The notes: generated by a model not told the origin, from the letters alone. A stretch of 64,000 nt of DNA from an uncultured Pseudomonadota bacterium (GCA_903838705.1 CAILZL010000004.1:157152-221151), one strand, 5' to 3'; counted from the first letter of the stretch, positions 47,752 through 57,679 are shown. Made by a program: numbers and translations.

Positions 47752-48372
47752 ATGCCCAGATCGCGTGTACCCATGTTTGCCGGAATCGCCATTGTAGCGA
47801 TGGTCATCGGCATCTGGTCAGCTCAATTCATGCACAACAGCCACCCGGTACCTGTACTGGGCAATGGCACCCTGCTGCAACCGCCGCGCCCAGTGCCTGA
47901 GTTCCAGATGCTGGACGGTAGCGGGCAGGCATTCACCCGGCAGCAGCTGCTCGGACACTGGAGCGTGCTGTTCTTTGGCTATACCAGCTGTCCTGATGTG
48001 TGTCCCACCACGCTCAGCCTGCTGGCGCAGGTCAATAAAAACCTGGGTGAGCTGTCTGTCACTCAACGTCCTCAGTTTGTGTTCATTTCCATTGACCCGA
48101 AACGGGACACGCCAGCACAGATGAAAAATTACGTAAATTTTTTTGACCCGGTCTTCATTGGCCTGACCGGATCACAGACGCAAACCGACCAGTTAACCAG
48201 TTCACTCGGAGTGCCTGTCGTGATTCAGGATCTCGGTAACGGCAATTACAGTGTGGATCATGCCGCAACGCTATTCCTGCTTGATCCGCAGGCACGCATG
48301 ACAGCCATTTTCTCGCCACCCCACACCCTGCAAACCATCTCCAGTGATTTGCGAAAAATTATCCAGCAGTGA
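47752..48372 (+). CDS. SCO1/SenC family copper chaperone
   Basis: Thioredoxin-fold membrane-anchored protein that helps deliver copper to cytochrome oxidase. The 206 residues have an N-terminal anchor (about 8-26), the copper ligands in TSCPDVCPTT (CxxxC) and the distant His in VDHAATLFLLD, and FVFISIDPKRDTP typical of the family. The psd start overlaps its stop. Confidence 0.94.
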   Translation: MPRSRVPMFAGIAIVAMVIGIWSAQFMHNSHPVPVLGNGTLLQPPRPVPEFQMLDGSGQAFTRQQLLGHWSVLFFGYTSCPDVCPTTLSLLAQVNKNLGELSVTQRPQFVFISIDPKRDTPAQMKNYVNFFDPVFIGLTGSQTQTDQLTSSLGVPVVIQDLGNGNYSVDHAATLFLLDPQARMTAIFSPPHTLQTISSDLRKIIQQ

Positions 48373-49298
48373 ACCCCATGAGCCGAATTGAAACCGAATC
48401 ATCCAGCCTCGGCGACCAGTTGTTTGCAGCGTTTCAAATGCTCCTGCCGAAACATCTGCTGTCACGTGCCATGTATGCACTGATGCGCCAGCAGCATCCC
48501 GCCCTGCGCAAACTCAGCATCAAAACATTTCTGCGCCACTATCGGGTGGAAATGAACGAAGCCGTGCAGAGTGACCCGCTTGCATATGAAAGCTTCAATG
48601 CCTTCTTCACCCGGGCACTGAAAACTTCGGCGCGACCCATTGATCCAGACCCTTCCCACATTGTCAGCCCCGTGGACGGTACCGTCAGCCAATGCGGCGC
48701 GATTGAAGAAGATCAGCTGATCCAGGCAAAAGGACACCACTATTCATTGCTTGCCTTGCTGGGTGGCGACAAGCAACTCGCTCAACGTTACCGGGGTGGT
48801 CAATTTGCCTGCATCTATCTGGCACCCTACAACTATCACCGCATGCACATGCCGCTTTCAGGCGTTGTACATGACACGCTTTATGTACCGGGTGAGCTGT
48901 TCAGCGTAAACGCGGCCACTGCACGCAGTGTGCCCGGACTGTTTGCCCGCAACGAACGGGTGATCTGTAATTTCAGCAATAACGAATGTGGACAGTTTGC
49001 AATGGTGTTTGTGGGCGCCCTGTTTGTCGGCAGCATTGAAACTGTCTGGGCGGGTGAGATCAATCCAGTGCCACGGCGGCGCGGCGCAGCTGACCGCATT
49101 TCTCAAGGTCAGGGGCATTCTCTTGAAAAGGGTGCGGAAGCCGGGCGCTTCAACATGGGCTCAACAGTTGTGTTGCTGTTCGAACCCGGGCAGATAAACT
49201 GGAACGCAGGCATGCTGGCAGGTGCAACTGTGCGTATGGGAGAACCCATCGCCCGCCTTGTCTCCAGCGCATCCACTGATAACCGCACACATGTCTGA
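48369..49298 (+). CDS. psd: Phosphatidylserine decarboxylase
   Basis: Pyruvoyl-dependent enzyme that makes phosphatidylethanolamine at the inner membrane. The 309 residues show VDGTVSQ with the catalytic Asp, the His in the YNYHRMHMP segment and the self-cleavage site MGSTVVLLF near the C-terminus that creates the pyruvoyl group. GTG 48369 overlaps the upstream stop as GTGA; ATG 48378 is the alternative. Confidence 0.96.
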   Translation: MNPMSRIETESSSLGDQLFAAFQMLLPKHLLSRAMYALMRQQHPALRKLSIKTFLRHYRVEMNEAVQSDPLAYESFNAFFTRALKTSARPIDPDPSHIVSPVDGTVSQCGAIEEDQLIQAKGHHYSLLALLGGDKQLAQRYRGGQFACIYLAPYNYHRMHMPLSGVVHDTLYVPGELFSVNAATARSVPGLFARNERVICNFSNNECGQFAMVFVGALFVGSIETVWAGEINPVPRRRGAADRISQGQGHSLEKGAEAGRFNMGSTVVLLFEPGQINWNAGMLAGATVRMGEPIARLVSSASTDNRTHV

Positions 49299-50241
49299 CT
49301 GGCGTCCCTCAGCAAATTTCAGCGCCCTGCAGTTGCGCGCGCAGTTGCTGCGGGCCGCACGTGAATATTTTGCGGCCACCCGTGTAATGGAAGTGGAAAC
49401 ACCAACGCTGTCAGCCGCCGCAGTCAGCGATGTTCATCTGGCAAGCGTACAGGCAAAGGTATGCGGTCAGCAGGCCTATCTGCAAACCTCACCGGAATAC
49501 GCCATGAAACGACTGCTCGCAGCAGGCAGCGGTGATATCTACCAGATTGCACGCGTATACCGGGATGGAGAAAGTGGTCGCTACCACAATCCTGAATTCA
49601 CGATGATCGAGTGGTATCGACTCGGCTTCGACCATCATCAGTTAATGGACGATGTTGAAAAACTTCTGGGCTGCCTGTTACCGGCACGATGCCTGGATCG
49701 AAGTGAACGGCTGTCGTATCAGGAAGCGCTCCATCTGCATGCACAGGTGGATGTATTCAGTGATCCTGATTCTCTGCTGCTGGCGTCACTGCTACAGGCA
49801 GGCATTGATGTACCGGCGCAACTGCATCAGGATCGTGACGGATTACTGGATCTCATCATGGCCGTACAGGTCGGCCCCATGCTGGGCAAGGATCGTCTGA
49901 CCTTCATCTATGATTATCCCGCTTCACAAGCTTCGCTAGCGAGAGTGCGTGGTAAGGTTGCCTCACGTTTCGAGCTGTATCTGGATGGCATTGAACTGGC
50001 CAATGGATTTCACGAACTGGGTAATGCCGTGGAGCAGCGTCAGCGCTTTATTCAGGACTTGCAGCACAGGCAAGCACGCGGCCTGCCTGTCATGCCGGTG
50101 GATGAGCACTTTCTGGCAGCGCTGACACAAGGGTTGCCGGATTGCGCTGGCGTTGCGCTCGGCTTTGATCGGCTGTTGATGTGTGCCAGTGGTGCCGCAC
50201 ACATCGATCAGGTTCTCGCTTTTCCTTATGCGCGTGCCTGA
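49291..50241 (+). CDS. epmA: Elongation factor P--lysine ligase EpmA (PoxA/GenX)
   Basis: Class II LysRS-like enzyme that attaches beta-lysine to EF-P. From ATG 49291 it is 316 residues, lacking the anticodon-binding domain of LysRS as expected. Motifs: VMEVETPTLS, LQTSPEYAMKRLL, FRNExE-like ARVYRDGESGRYHNPEFTM and GVALGFDRLLM. It overlaps psd by 8 bp. No epmB or efp is in the window. Confidence 0.95.
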   Translation: MSDWRPSANFSALQLRAQLLRAAREYFAATRVMEVETPTLSAAAVSDVHLASVQAKVCGQQAYLQTSPEYAMKRLLAAGSGDIYQIARVYRDGESGRYHNPEFTMIEWYRLGFDHHQLMDDVEKLLGCLLPARCLDRSERLSYQEALHLHAQVDVFSDPDSLLLASLLQAGIDVPAQLHQDRDGLLDLIMAVQVGPMLGKDRLTFIYDYPASQASLARVRGKVASRFELYLDGIELANGFHELGNAVEQRQRFIQDLQHRQARGLPVMPVDEHFLAALTQGLPDCAGVALGFDRLLMCASGAAHIDQVLAFPYARA

Positions 50242-50331
50242 GTATTTATATCAGCCGGAATAGAATCGAGTCCGAATCTCATATGCGACCTGTTGCCCAT
50301 ACAGACAGCAGGTCGCAGCAATATCAAAGAA

Positions 50332-50766
50332 TCACTCGGTCACAGTAATAGTGATTTTTTTGGATGCCAGCGGTTCCGCATTGGGCACATGCAAGTAGTC
50401 GCCAAGCAGCAGTTGCAAGGTATGCTTGCCGGGCGGCAGTGTCAGCGTAGTTTCAGTCTGACCTTTGCCAAAATGAATGATCTTGTTATCCACCATTCCA
50501 ATCGGCTTGCTCATGTCGGTGGGCAGATCAGTATCAACAAACAGGTGATGGTGGCCGGTGTTTTCCATCTGAATACCGGCAGGCGCGATACCCATTCCTT
50601 TGAGGCCAAAGCGGACCACCACCGGATTCTTGACCTTGGCACCGTCCACGGGCGCTATCAGATACACCTCCGTGCCTGCCGGAGCTGGAGTCCGTGCCGG
50701 CATCTGGGCCTGAGCAACAAACGGGCTGGCCATCATCAGCGAAAACATCAACATCATCTTCTTCAT
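50332..50766 (-). CDS. DUF4399 periplasmic protein
   Basis: A 144-residue secreted protein: signal peptide ending VAQAQ (about residue 21), Pro/Ala spacer, then the DUF4399 domain with VYLIAPVDGAKVKNPVVVRF, the GHHHLFVD histidine cluster (about 92) and LPPGKHTLQLLLGDYLHVP. The His cluster may bind metal, but function is not established. Single gene. Confidence 0.85.
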   Translation of the reverse strand: MKKMMLMFSLMMASPFVAQAQMPARTPAPAGTEVYLIAPVDGAKVKNPVVVRFGLKGMGIAPAGIQMENTGHHHLFVDTDLPTDMSKPIGMVDNKIIHFGKGQTETTLTLPPGKHTLQLLLGDYLHVPNAEPLASKKITITVTE

Positions 50767-50912
50767 ACAGTCCTCCGGTTCAAGGGAAACTCGATACTGA
50801 TAAGTCAGGCAGTGATCATACGCGGAAATGAATGACTCGATAACCAGCGAGTGTCAGGGCATGCTGACATTTATTTACAAAGCGGACAGGGCTGACTTGA
50901 AACCGTTATACA

Positions 50913-51254
50913 TCACTTGCGGAACATGAAGTAAACCGCACCCATCATGCACAGAGATGCCCACAGATAGTCCAGCTTCAAAGGCTGCCGCATATAAAAA
51001 TACACAAACGGCACAAACACACTCAGGGTGATGACTTCCTGAAGTATTTTCAGCTGCGACAGACTGAGCGCCGTGTAACCAATGCGATTGGCTGGCACTT
51101 GCAGAAGATATTCAAACAGCGCAATTCCCCAACTGACCAGCGCTGCCACGTACCATGGCTTGCCCGAAAGATTCTTCAGATGGGCATACCAGGCAAAGGT
51201 CATGAATACATTGGAGCAGATCAGCAGGATTACAGTACGCAGGGTCACCGGCAT
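50913..51254 (-). CDS. DUF486 (DMT-type) small membrane protein
   Basis: A 113-residue inner-membrane protein with four TM helices; the text NVFMTFAWYAHLK and LKILQEVITLSVFVPF is typical of DUF486. ATG 51254 is preferred by family length; GTG 51263, 5 bases after GGGGG and overlapping the HAD stop, is the alternative. Last gene of the string that starts with comB. Function unknown. Confidence 0.85.
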   Translation of the reverse strand: MPVTLRTVILLICSNVFMTFAWYAHLKNLSGKPWYVAALVSWGIALFEYLLQVPANRIGYTALSLSQLKILQEVITLSVFVPFVYFYMRQPLKLDYLWASLCMMGAVYFMFRK

Positions 51255-51256
51255 GT

Positions 51257-51850
51257 TCAGCACTCAACCCCCATTTCCCGCAACAGCTGAATCGTTTGTT
51301 GCGGCGTTTGATGCTGGATTGAATGCCAGCCACGCTGCCTTGCTGCAATCACATTGGGCTCCAGATCATCAATGAATACCGTACGAGCCGGCGTGAGATC
51401 AAATTGTGCCTCCGCCAGCTGATATATTTTCTCATCAGGCTTCATGACTCCTGCTCTGAAAGAAGGAATCGCATCATGCGCCTGCGCACAGAGATCGTAT
51501 TGCTCATTCAGGTGTGCCCAGTGCAAATCACCCACATTGCTGAGCAGGTGAACCTGATAGCGGGCTTTCAGATCGTTCATTAAACCGAACATGGGTTTTA
51601 CTGGTGCGAACATATTCAGCCAGCCGCGATGTACCTCTGCACGCTCCACCAGCGGCGTCAGTCCATGCAGACGATCAATTAATACCGATCCATCTATTTC
51701 TCCGCGTTCATGCGCATGCAGGTCAATCGCGGCGATTACTTCATTCATGGTGTACTGCTGCGCACTGCGTGCCATACAGCCCAGCAGTGGCTGGAAGTCC
51801 AGATCAACCAGCACGCGACCTACATCAAAGATGACGGTATCAATTTTCAT
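51257..51850 (-). CDS. HAD-family hydrolase (YihX-like)
   Basis: Predicted phosphatase of the IA-type HAD group. The 197 residues have motif I VIFDVGRVL (nucleophile Asp, with the usual second Asp replaced by Arg-adjacent Gly-Arg), motif II SNVGDLH, Lys in MKPDEKIYQ and motif IV FIDDLEPNV. A start at 51868 gives six more residues and overlaps the upstream stop as TAATG. Substrate unknown. Confidence 0.86.
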   Translation of the reverse strand: MKIDTVIFDVGRVLVDLDFQPLLGCMARSAQQYTMNEVIAAIDLHAHERGEIDGSVLIDRLHGLTPLVERAEVHRGWLNMFAPVKPMFGLMNDLKARYQVHLLSNVGDLHWAHLNEQYDLCAQAHDAIPSFRAGVMKPDEKIYQLAEAQFDLTPARTVFIDDLEPNVIAARQRGWHSIQHQTPQQTIQLLREMGVEC

Positions 51851-51867
51851 CACTTCTGCTACCAGCA

Positions 51868-53067
51868 TTATTCAGGACCGCAAGCACTGCACAACCACCA
51901 TGCATACACGATAAATCCCGCTACATAGGCCAGCATGATATGCCAGCCACCCCGCAACCAGATCATGCCATTACGCGCCTGTGGAAACTGATTGCACAAC
52001 GCCACACCCGCTGATGAACCAAACCACATCATCGAACCGCCGAACCCCACCACATAGGCCAGCAGGCCCCAGTGATATCCGCCCTGCTCCAATGCCAGCT
52101 TGGTCAGCGGAATGTTGTCGAATACAGCCGACACCCAACCCAGCATGAATGTACTGAGCAAGGTAGCCTCAGGCAGTGAATCTACCGGCATCAGAGAAGC
52201 CATCAGCACCAGCGTCATCAGGAACAGCGCTCCGGAAAATGCGCCCGGCAAAACTGACCAGTCGGGTTTGCGCAATGGCACAAACAGCAACAGAACAACC
52301 CAGACTGCCGTACCGATCCACGGCCACTGCCCGGCAATCTGCGGCTGCCAGCCATTCACCACCACATTGCTGACAATGGCTGATAACAGAATGGCAACTA
52401 CAGCTATCAGGCTGACTCCATCCAGTCTGATATCGGTTGGTGCATGACGAATGATCGGTGCATGACGGTGTTGCTGGCGCGATGCAATGACAGCAAAGAC
52501 GCAGAAAGCAACCGTGGCTGGCACATAGGCAGAGAGCACCTGTTCCGGTCTTACACCACTGAGCCACATCATGGTCGTGGTGGTATCCCCCACCACACTG
52601 CCTGATCCACCTGCGTTGGAAGCGGCCACCAGTGCTGCAACATAGCCGGGATGCACGCGCTGACGAAACACCGTACTTGCCACCGTACCGCCAATCAAAG
52701 CACCGGCGATATTGTCCAGAAAAGCTGAGAGAACGAACACCATCATCAGCAAATACAAACCGCCCCGCCAGTCATCGGGCAGCCACTTCGGCAGCAATTC
52801 CGGCAGCCGGGTGGCATCGAAATGACGCGCCAGCAACGCAAAGCCGGTCAACAGCGCCAGCAGGTTCGCCAGCAGCACCCACTCATGGCCCAGATGCAGC
52901 AGCAGGCCATTTAATCCGGCGCCCTCTGCAAAACCTGTCACGCCGAATTTGTAGATCAGCAACAGCGCCAGGCCGGTTATGGCAATACGCAAGGCGTGCG
53001 TATGCGAGACAGCCACACCGATCAGCGTGACAACGAACAATACAAACTCAATGCGTATGCTGGACAT
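51868..53067 (-). CDS. Ion-transporter superfamily permease (NhaD/citrate-type)
   Basis: A 399-residue polytopic inner-membrane protein with about eleven TM helices and two inverted halves; key segments are FLDNIAGALIGG and VFDNIPLTKLALEQGG, where the conserved Asp-Asn pairs sit, plus ASNAGGSGSVVGDTTTTMM. This pattern occurs in NhaD-type Na+/H+ antiporters and related anion carriers. The start ATG 53067 overlaps the comB stop by one base (TGATG), so the two are coupled. Confidence 0.83.
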   Translation of the reverse strand: MSSIRIEFVLFVVTLIGVAVSHTHALRIAITGLALLLIYKFGVTGFAEGAGLNGLLLHLGHEWVLLANLLALLTGFALLARHFDATRLPELLPKWLPDDWRGGLYLLMMVFVLSAFLDNIAGALIGGTVASTVFRQRVHPGYVAALVAASNAGGSGSVVGDTTTTMMWLSGVRPEQVLSAYVPATVAFCVFAVIASRQQHRHAPIIRHAPTDIRLDGVSLIAVVAILLSAIVSNVVVNGWQPQIAGQWPWIGTAVWVVLLLFVPLRKPDWSVLPGAFSGALFLMTLVLMASLMPVDSLPEATLLSTFMLGWVSAVFDNIPLTKLALEQGGYHWGLLAYVVGFGGSMMWFGSSAGVALCNQFPQARNGMIWLRGGWHIMLAYVAGFIVYAWWLCSACGPE

Positions 53068-53768
53068 CAGATGCGACAATCAACTTTCTGCAACTGCAAT
53101 GGTCGGGCAGTTTGATCAAGTCGCAGGACAAAATCAAAACGGTCAACATCCGTGCACATGACAAAATCGGCTTGCGGTGCATAGTGCTGACAGGCGGGAT
53201 CAAAGAACTTGGCGGCGGCCGGGGCGCTGCGCAAGTGTTCACGAAGCCCTGCCACCGGAAAGTCCTCGCCACGCAAGCGGGCGGAAAGCAGCTCCGCGCA
53301 CAGGTCATCTTCCATACAACGTTCACGCGCCGCATAACCCATGCGAACCAGCGTGACCTGCTGCGGCGCACGCTGCTGAATGTATTTCACAATGGCCGCT
53401 GCATTCACCAGTGCGCCTGTCAGCACTTCATCCGCATGCACTGCATTCACCAGACCCTGTGTTCCCGAATGAGTGGTATGGATCAGATCAACCCCGGACA
53501 GATTCCAGCGCAGTAATTGCGCGGGTGAATTGCCTCCGTCAAATCCATCGAGCGGTTGCGCATGACGCTCGCCGAACAGGAGCCGTCGCGGATCTTCCCG
53601 CTTGTATTGCCGAGCCAGCTCAAGATCATCCACTGGCAGCACGGATTGCACGCCTGCATCAAACGCATATGCCGCCAGGGAAAAAGCCCGGAACACATCG
53701 ATGACTACGGCGATACCACGCGCGTCGCGTGCCCCATCAACAAAATCATTCACCACGATCTTCATCAC
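53067..53768 (-). CDS. 2-phosphosulfolactate phosphatase family protein (ComB)
   Basis: The 233-residue protein matches the ComB family: VVIDVFRAFSLAAYAF, FGERHAQPLDGFDGGNSP, LIHTTHSGTQGL and the acidic CMEDDLCAELL segment. The family hydrolyses 2-phosphosulfolactate to sulfolactate (first described in coenzyme M synthesis of archaea) but is also found in bacteria of unknown use. It is coupled to the permease gene and followed by the HAD gene. No ComA or other sulfolactate gene is nearby, so the real substrate is open. Confidence 0.87.
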   Translation of the reverse strand: MMKIVVNDFVDGARDARGIAVVIDVFRAFSLAAYAFDAGVQSVLPVDDLELARQYKREDPRRLLFGERHAQPLDGFDGGNSPAQLLRWNLSGVDLIHTTHSGTQGLVNAVHADEVLTGALVNAAAIVKYIQQRAPQQVTLVRMGYAARERCMEDDLCAELLSARLRGEDFPVAGLREHLRSAPAAAKFFDPACQHYAPQADFVMCTDVDRFDFVLRLDQTARPLQLQKVDCRI

Positions 53769-53798
53769 TGATATTTAAACCGCAGTTAGAATGGCGGC

Positions 53799-55448
53799 AT
53801 GCGCCACCGGATACTGACATTCTGCCTGACATTACTGTTGAACATGGTTTCCATATCGGGCGTTTCTTCCCCCGCCTGTGCGCAAACTCCCGACGCTGAA
53901 TCCCGCACAGCCATCATTGACCTGCTATCCCAGAACCGCGATGCAGAGCATGCCTTACTGCAACAGCTCTATCAGCAACGGCAATTCAGCCCGTTATGGA
54001 TTCACGCAGGTACAGCTACCCAACCCGCACTGGATACACTTGCCCTGCTGCGCAACGCTGCCAGTTACGGCCTGCGTGCTGCAGATTACGATGCCACCAC
54101 GCTAACCTATCGTCTGGCACAACTTGCGACATTACCGGCTGCGCAGTCGGTTCAGCGCCAGGGACAGCTGGATGTGGCGATCAGCACAGCCGTACTGCGT
54201 TTTATCAATCATGTGCACTTTGGCCGCATTGACCCCCGCAAGGCGGGATTCGATCTGCAAATAGATCGCAGCCATGAGATTAACCAGATTGCCACACTGA
54301 CTAATCTGTCCGTCAGCCATGACATTCCAGCTGAAATAGCGAAACTTGAACCGCAGTTCGCACACTATCGACTGCTCAAGGCGGCACTGGCTCGCTACCA
54401 GCTGCTGGCTATGGACGATGCATTGACGCAGCTGCCGAGGTTTGCACCGAAGGCGATCAAACCCGGAGAGTTGTATGAGGGTGCAGACGCTCTGCGTCGC
54501 CTGCTGGTGGCAGAAAAAGACTTGTCGGGCAGTGAAATGCCTGATGAAAGTAATACATCACTTGATCCGGCACTGGTCAAAGGTTTACAGAATTATCAGG
54601 CACGTCATGGTTTGCCAGCGGATGGTGTTCTGGGCAAACAGACCTTTGCCGAACTCGCCACGCCTTTTGCCAGACGTGTGGAGCAGATTGAACTGACACT
54701 GGAACGCTGGCGCTGGATGCCGCCCCTGCAATCACCCATGATTGTGGTGAATATTCCTCAGTTCAAACTGTTTGCCCTGAAAGCAACTGACGATCAGGAA
54801 GCCAACCTGCTCCAGCTGGATGTGATTGTCGGACAGACCTTCGAACATACCCAGACCCCGGTTTTTCTGGCGGATATGAAATACGTAGTATTCCGCCCTT
54901 ACTGGGATGTGCCGCTCAGCATTACGCAACGTGAAATACTGCCGAACATCAGACGGAATCCGGATTATCTGCAACACAACCACTTCCAGCTGGTACGCGG
55001 TCAGGGCGATAACTCACCCGTGGTAACAGCCAGTGCTGAAAACATCGCACAGCTTTCATCAGGGAAAGTTCGTGTCAGGCAACTGCCCGGTTCCGACAAT
55101 GCACTGGGCGACATCAAGTTCATGCTGCCCAACCGGTATAACGTCTACCTGCATTCCACACCTGCAAAACAGCTGTTCAGCCAGACACGTCGGGCATTCA
55201 GTCATGGCTGCATCCGCGTCAGCGACCCGCTGGCTCTGGCGGAGTATGTGCTGCGTAATACAAGTGAATCATGGAGTGAAGAACGGATACAAGCTGCCAT
55301 GCAGGGTGCAGCCAATCAACGCGTATACCTGAACAGGCCAATCCCGGTGATGATTGTCTATGGCACCGTCATGCCGCTGGAATCAGGTGTCGTGCAGTTC
55401 TTTGCTGATATCTACGGACACGACGCCAGACTCGCGAAGCTATTGTGA
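53799..55448 (+). CDS. L,D-transpeptidase (YcbB/LdtD type)
   Basis: Periplasmic peptidoglycan cross-linking enzyme. The 549 residues have a signal peptide (ending PACAQ, about 30), an N-terminal scaffold domain, a peptidoglycan-binding domain (LVKGLQNYQARHGLPADGVLG, about 260-280) and the YkuD catalytic domain (about 310-490) with HSTPA and the active-site SHGCIRVSDP. Divergent from comB; the DUF882 gene is convergent at its end, as in the ycbB-ycbK pair of E. coli. Confidence 0.94.
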   Translation: MRHRILTFCLTLLLNMVSISGVSSPACAQTPDAESRTAIIDLLSQNRDAEHALLQQLYQQRQFSPLWIHAGTATQPALDTLALLRNAASYGLRAADYDATTLTYRLAQLATLPAAQSVQRQGQLDVAISTAVLRFINHVHFGRIDPRKAGFDLQIDRSHEINQIATLTNLSVSHDIPAEIAKLEPQFAHYRLLKAALARYQLLAMDDALTQLPRFAPKAIKPGELYEGADALRRLLVAEKDLSGSEMPDESNTSLDPALVKGLQNYQARHGLPADGVLGKQTFAELATPFARRVEQIELTLERWRWMPPLQSPMIVVNIPQFKLFALKATDDQEANLLQLDVIVGQTFEHTQTPVFLADMKYVVFRPYWDVPLSITQREILPNIRRNPDYLQHNHFQLVRGQGDNSPVVTASAENIAQLSSGKVRVRQLPGSDNALGDIKFMLPNRYNVYLHSTPAKQLFSQTRRAFSHGCIRVSDPLALAEYVLRNTSESWSEERIQAAMQGAANQRVYLNRPIPVMIVYGTVMPLESGVVQFFADIYGHDARLAKLL

Positions 55449-55469
55449 ACTCAGCTGATCGGGAGCTGT

Positions 55470-56048
55470 TCAGCCCACCCAGCTGCGCACTCTTCCTGTA
55501 TCTACGTGCATGAAGTCCGATCTGGCATAAAACCCAACGCCCCCTCGCTGATTAGCCAGTGCCAGCTGCTGAAGCTTCTTCGTTGAAAAGCCGGTGATAC
55601 GTATATCAATAGCCTTGCCTTCCATGTGCAGACTCTTCTGTGCCACTTCGGATGAGCTCTTGCGCAACAGGGCATTGGTCTGCGGCGAACGATAAGCAGA
55701 GATCACTTCATAAGTGGCCTCACGATCAGCCAGTACCTGCAACTCATAAAGAATATCGAGCAGACCGGCATCCATGCTGACTACTTCATTGGTACGGAAG
55801 TCGCGCAGAAAATGATTCAGCGGTTCAAGACAATCTGACTGGAACGCACCATCACACCAGTAACTCACAGACAGCTTTTCGCCGGTATGCGTATGCACAA
55901 AGTTGAGAGAGCGATTACCGGGCGTGCCTTGCAGTAACGACTGTGCACGGGATGCAGTGAATGGACTCACCAGCACTGCACCTGCAGCCAGACCCAGCAG
56001 GGACCGACGAGTCCAGAGCAATTTCGCGGGCTGTTCGGCTCGGGTCAT
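55470..56048 (-). CDS. DUF882/YcbK-type periplasmic protein (M15-like)
   Basis: A 192-residue putative murein-acting protein. It opens with a twin-arginine-type signal (WTRRSLLGLAAGAVLVSPF), then the M15_2-like domain with the metal-ligand pattern HMEGKAIDIR and FMHVDTGRVRSW and SAYRSPQTNALLR. Neighbouring the L,D-transpeptidase supports a cell-wall role; enzymatic activity is inferred. Confidence 0.9.
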   Translation of the reverse strand: MTRAEQPAKLLWTRRSLLGLAAGAVLVSPFTASRAQSLLQGTPGNRSLNFVHTHTGEKLSVSYWCDGAFQSDCLEPLNHFLRDFRTNEVVSMDAGLLDILYELQVLADREATYEVISAYRSPQTNALLRKSSSEVAQKSLHMEGKAIDIRITGFSTKKLQQLALANQRGGVGFYARSDFMHVDTGRVRSWVG

Positions 56049-56189
56049 AGGACACCGGGGGAAGAAAATGGACTAAGCTAACCCCAGTTACCCTGCTTTT
56101 GGCAAGTCCGGGAACACCGTAATGGGACAGCAGACCATCTGCCGGCTCAGGAGTTCCTTTCCTGCTGTTCAAATCAGCGATTTTGTCCG

Positions 56190-57413
56190 TTACTTGCGTC
56201 GCTGCAATTTAACGATTCGACCTTCAGCCGCCGGACGTTCATTCACCACCACCACCTTGGCGCGGCGGAAGAAATTGAAATCCGTAGCGCTGGCCCATGT
56301 GTAAGCACCCATCATACGGCCCACAATCAGGTCACCAATGTCGAGCTCCGGCAACTCAATGTTGTCATCAATAACATCGATTGAATCGCAGGTAGGTCCC
56401 GTCAGCACACTGGGGAAAGTCACGTCACTGGTTTTCAGTGCTTCGACCGGATATTTGGCGTGATCGAACATCTGACCACTGTAGGAACCATAGACACCAT
56501 CGTCCAGGTAGTACCACCAGCGACCATCACGCTTGGCTTTGCCCATCACGGTGGACACGGCAATACCGGCAGGTGCAGACAGGAATCGGCCCGGTTCGGC
56601 AATCAGTCGTACGTGCTTGGGCAATTTAGCCAAAGCAGCACGGATAGGTGCACAGAATTCATCAATTGGTGGCATCGCTTCCTGATAGGCGACAGGGAAG
56701 CCTCCGCCGATATCCAGCACTTCAAGCGCTGGCAGACCGGCAAGCAGCGCTTCGCCAATCAGGTTATTGCAGGCATTGATTGCCTCAACATACTTGGAAG
56801 GATCACTGGCCTGCGAACCGACATGGAAGCTCAGACCTTTGACACGCACGCCCAGTGAGCGCGCCAGTTCCAGCAGGCCGAGTACTGCACCTGCCTCACA
56901 ACCGAACTTCTTGGACAGATCCACCACTGCATCAGGACTGCGGAAAGAAACACGGATCAACAGTTCGGCACGCTTGCGATAGCGGGCAAATTTACGTACC
57001 TCATCGGGATTGTCAGCCACAAAGGTGGTGACGCCATAGCGCAACGCATCGCGGATATCACTGTCACGCTTGATCGGATGAGTATGAATACAACGCTCTG
57101 GTGCAATACCGGCGGTCTTGACCAGCTCGACTTCACCCGTAGTGGCCAGATCGAAATACGCACCTTCATCACGCAGACAGGCCACCACAGCCGCATGCGG
57201 CAGGGGCTTCAGCGCGTAATGCAGATCCACACCGGGCAAGGCGGCAGTCAGTGCGCGGTACTGACGGCGCACCTGTTCGCAATCGATCACCAGCAGTGGC
57301 GAACCGAAACGGGCCGCGAGCGAACGAATCTCCGCCTCATTCAGGGCAGTCGTGTCGCTTTCGGTAGCGGATGAATAATGAGACAAGGCCTGAACGGCCG
57401 CACGGGGTAACAC
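56190..57413 (-). CDS. PLP-dependent ornithine/lysine decarboxylase (alanine-racemase fold)
   Basis: Fold type III decarboxylase of the eukaryote-like ornithine decarboxylase group. The 407 residues have the PLP lysine in YALKPLPHA, the phosphate loop in DIGGGFPVAY, the EPGRF motif and the catalytic Cys in GPTCDSIDVI. This makes putrescine (or cadaverine) likely. The start is GTG 57413 with AGAGG 9 bases upstream. A T-rich patch on the plus strand (57625-57650) lies in the 266-bp upstream gap. Confidence 0.93.
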   Translation of the reverse strand: MLPRAAVQALSHYSSATESDTTALNEAEIRSLAARFGSPLLVIDCEQVRRQYRALTAALPGVDLHYALKPLPHAAVVACLRDEGAYFDLATTGEVELVKTAGIAPERCIHTHPIKRDSDIRDALRYGVTTFVADNPDEVRKFARYRKRAELLIRVSFRSPDAVVDLSKKFGCEAGAVLGLLELARSLGVRVKGLSFHVGSQASDPSKYVEAINACNNLIGEALLAGLPALEVLDIGGGFPVAYQEAMPPIDEFCAPIRAALAKLPKHVRLIAEPGRFLSAPAGIAVSTVMGKAKRDGRWWYYLDDGVYGSYSGQMFDHAKYPVEALKTSDVTFPSVLTGPTCDSIDVIDDNIELPELDIGDLIVGRMMGAYTWASATDFNFFRRAKVVVVNERPAAEGRIVKLQRRK

Positions 57414-57679
57414 CTGTGACTACCTCTTCCAGTAAATATGCTGCAAACCACACTTAACCAACCCACTCAAGAGTCTGGTCGAGCGACACCTGCAGCTTAT
57501 TTAGGCATCCTGTCTTTGCATGCAAAGCCAGGCTCTGGGTGTTCTCTTACACAGGCGCGGCGACTGAGCATCACCGGCGCGCGCAATGTAGCAAATTCAG
57601 TCCACGATGCAAGAACTCAGTCACAAATTTTTTTAATTGTTTTTTTATGTTCAGCCAGAGGTGCGGCTGTAACAATCGC

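Noticed and set aside
57600..57655. T-rich stretch upstream of the decarboxylase gene as a terminator
   Set aside because: The T-runs are on the plus strand, while both flanking genes are on the minus strand, and no stem precedes them.
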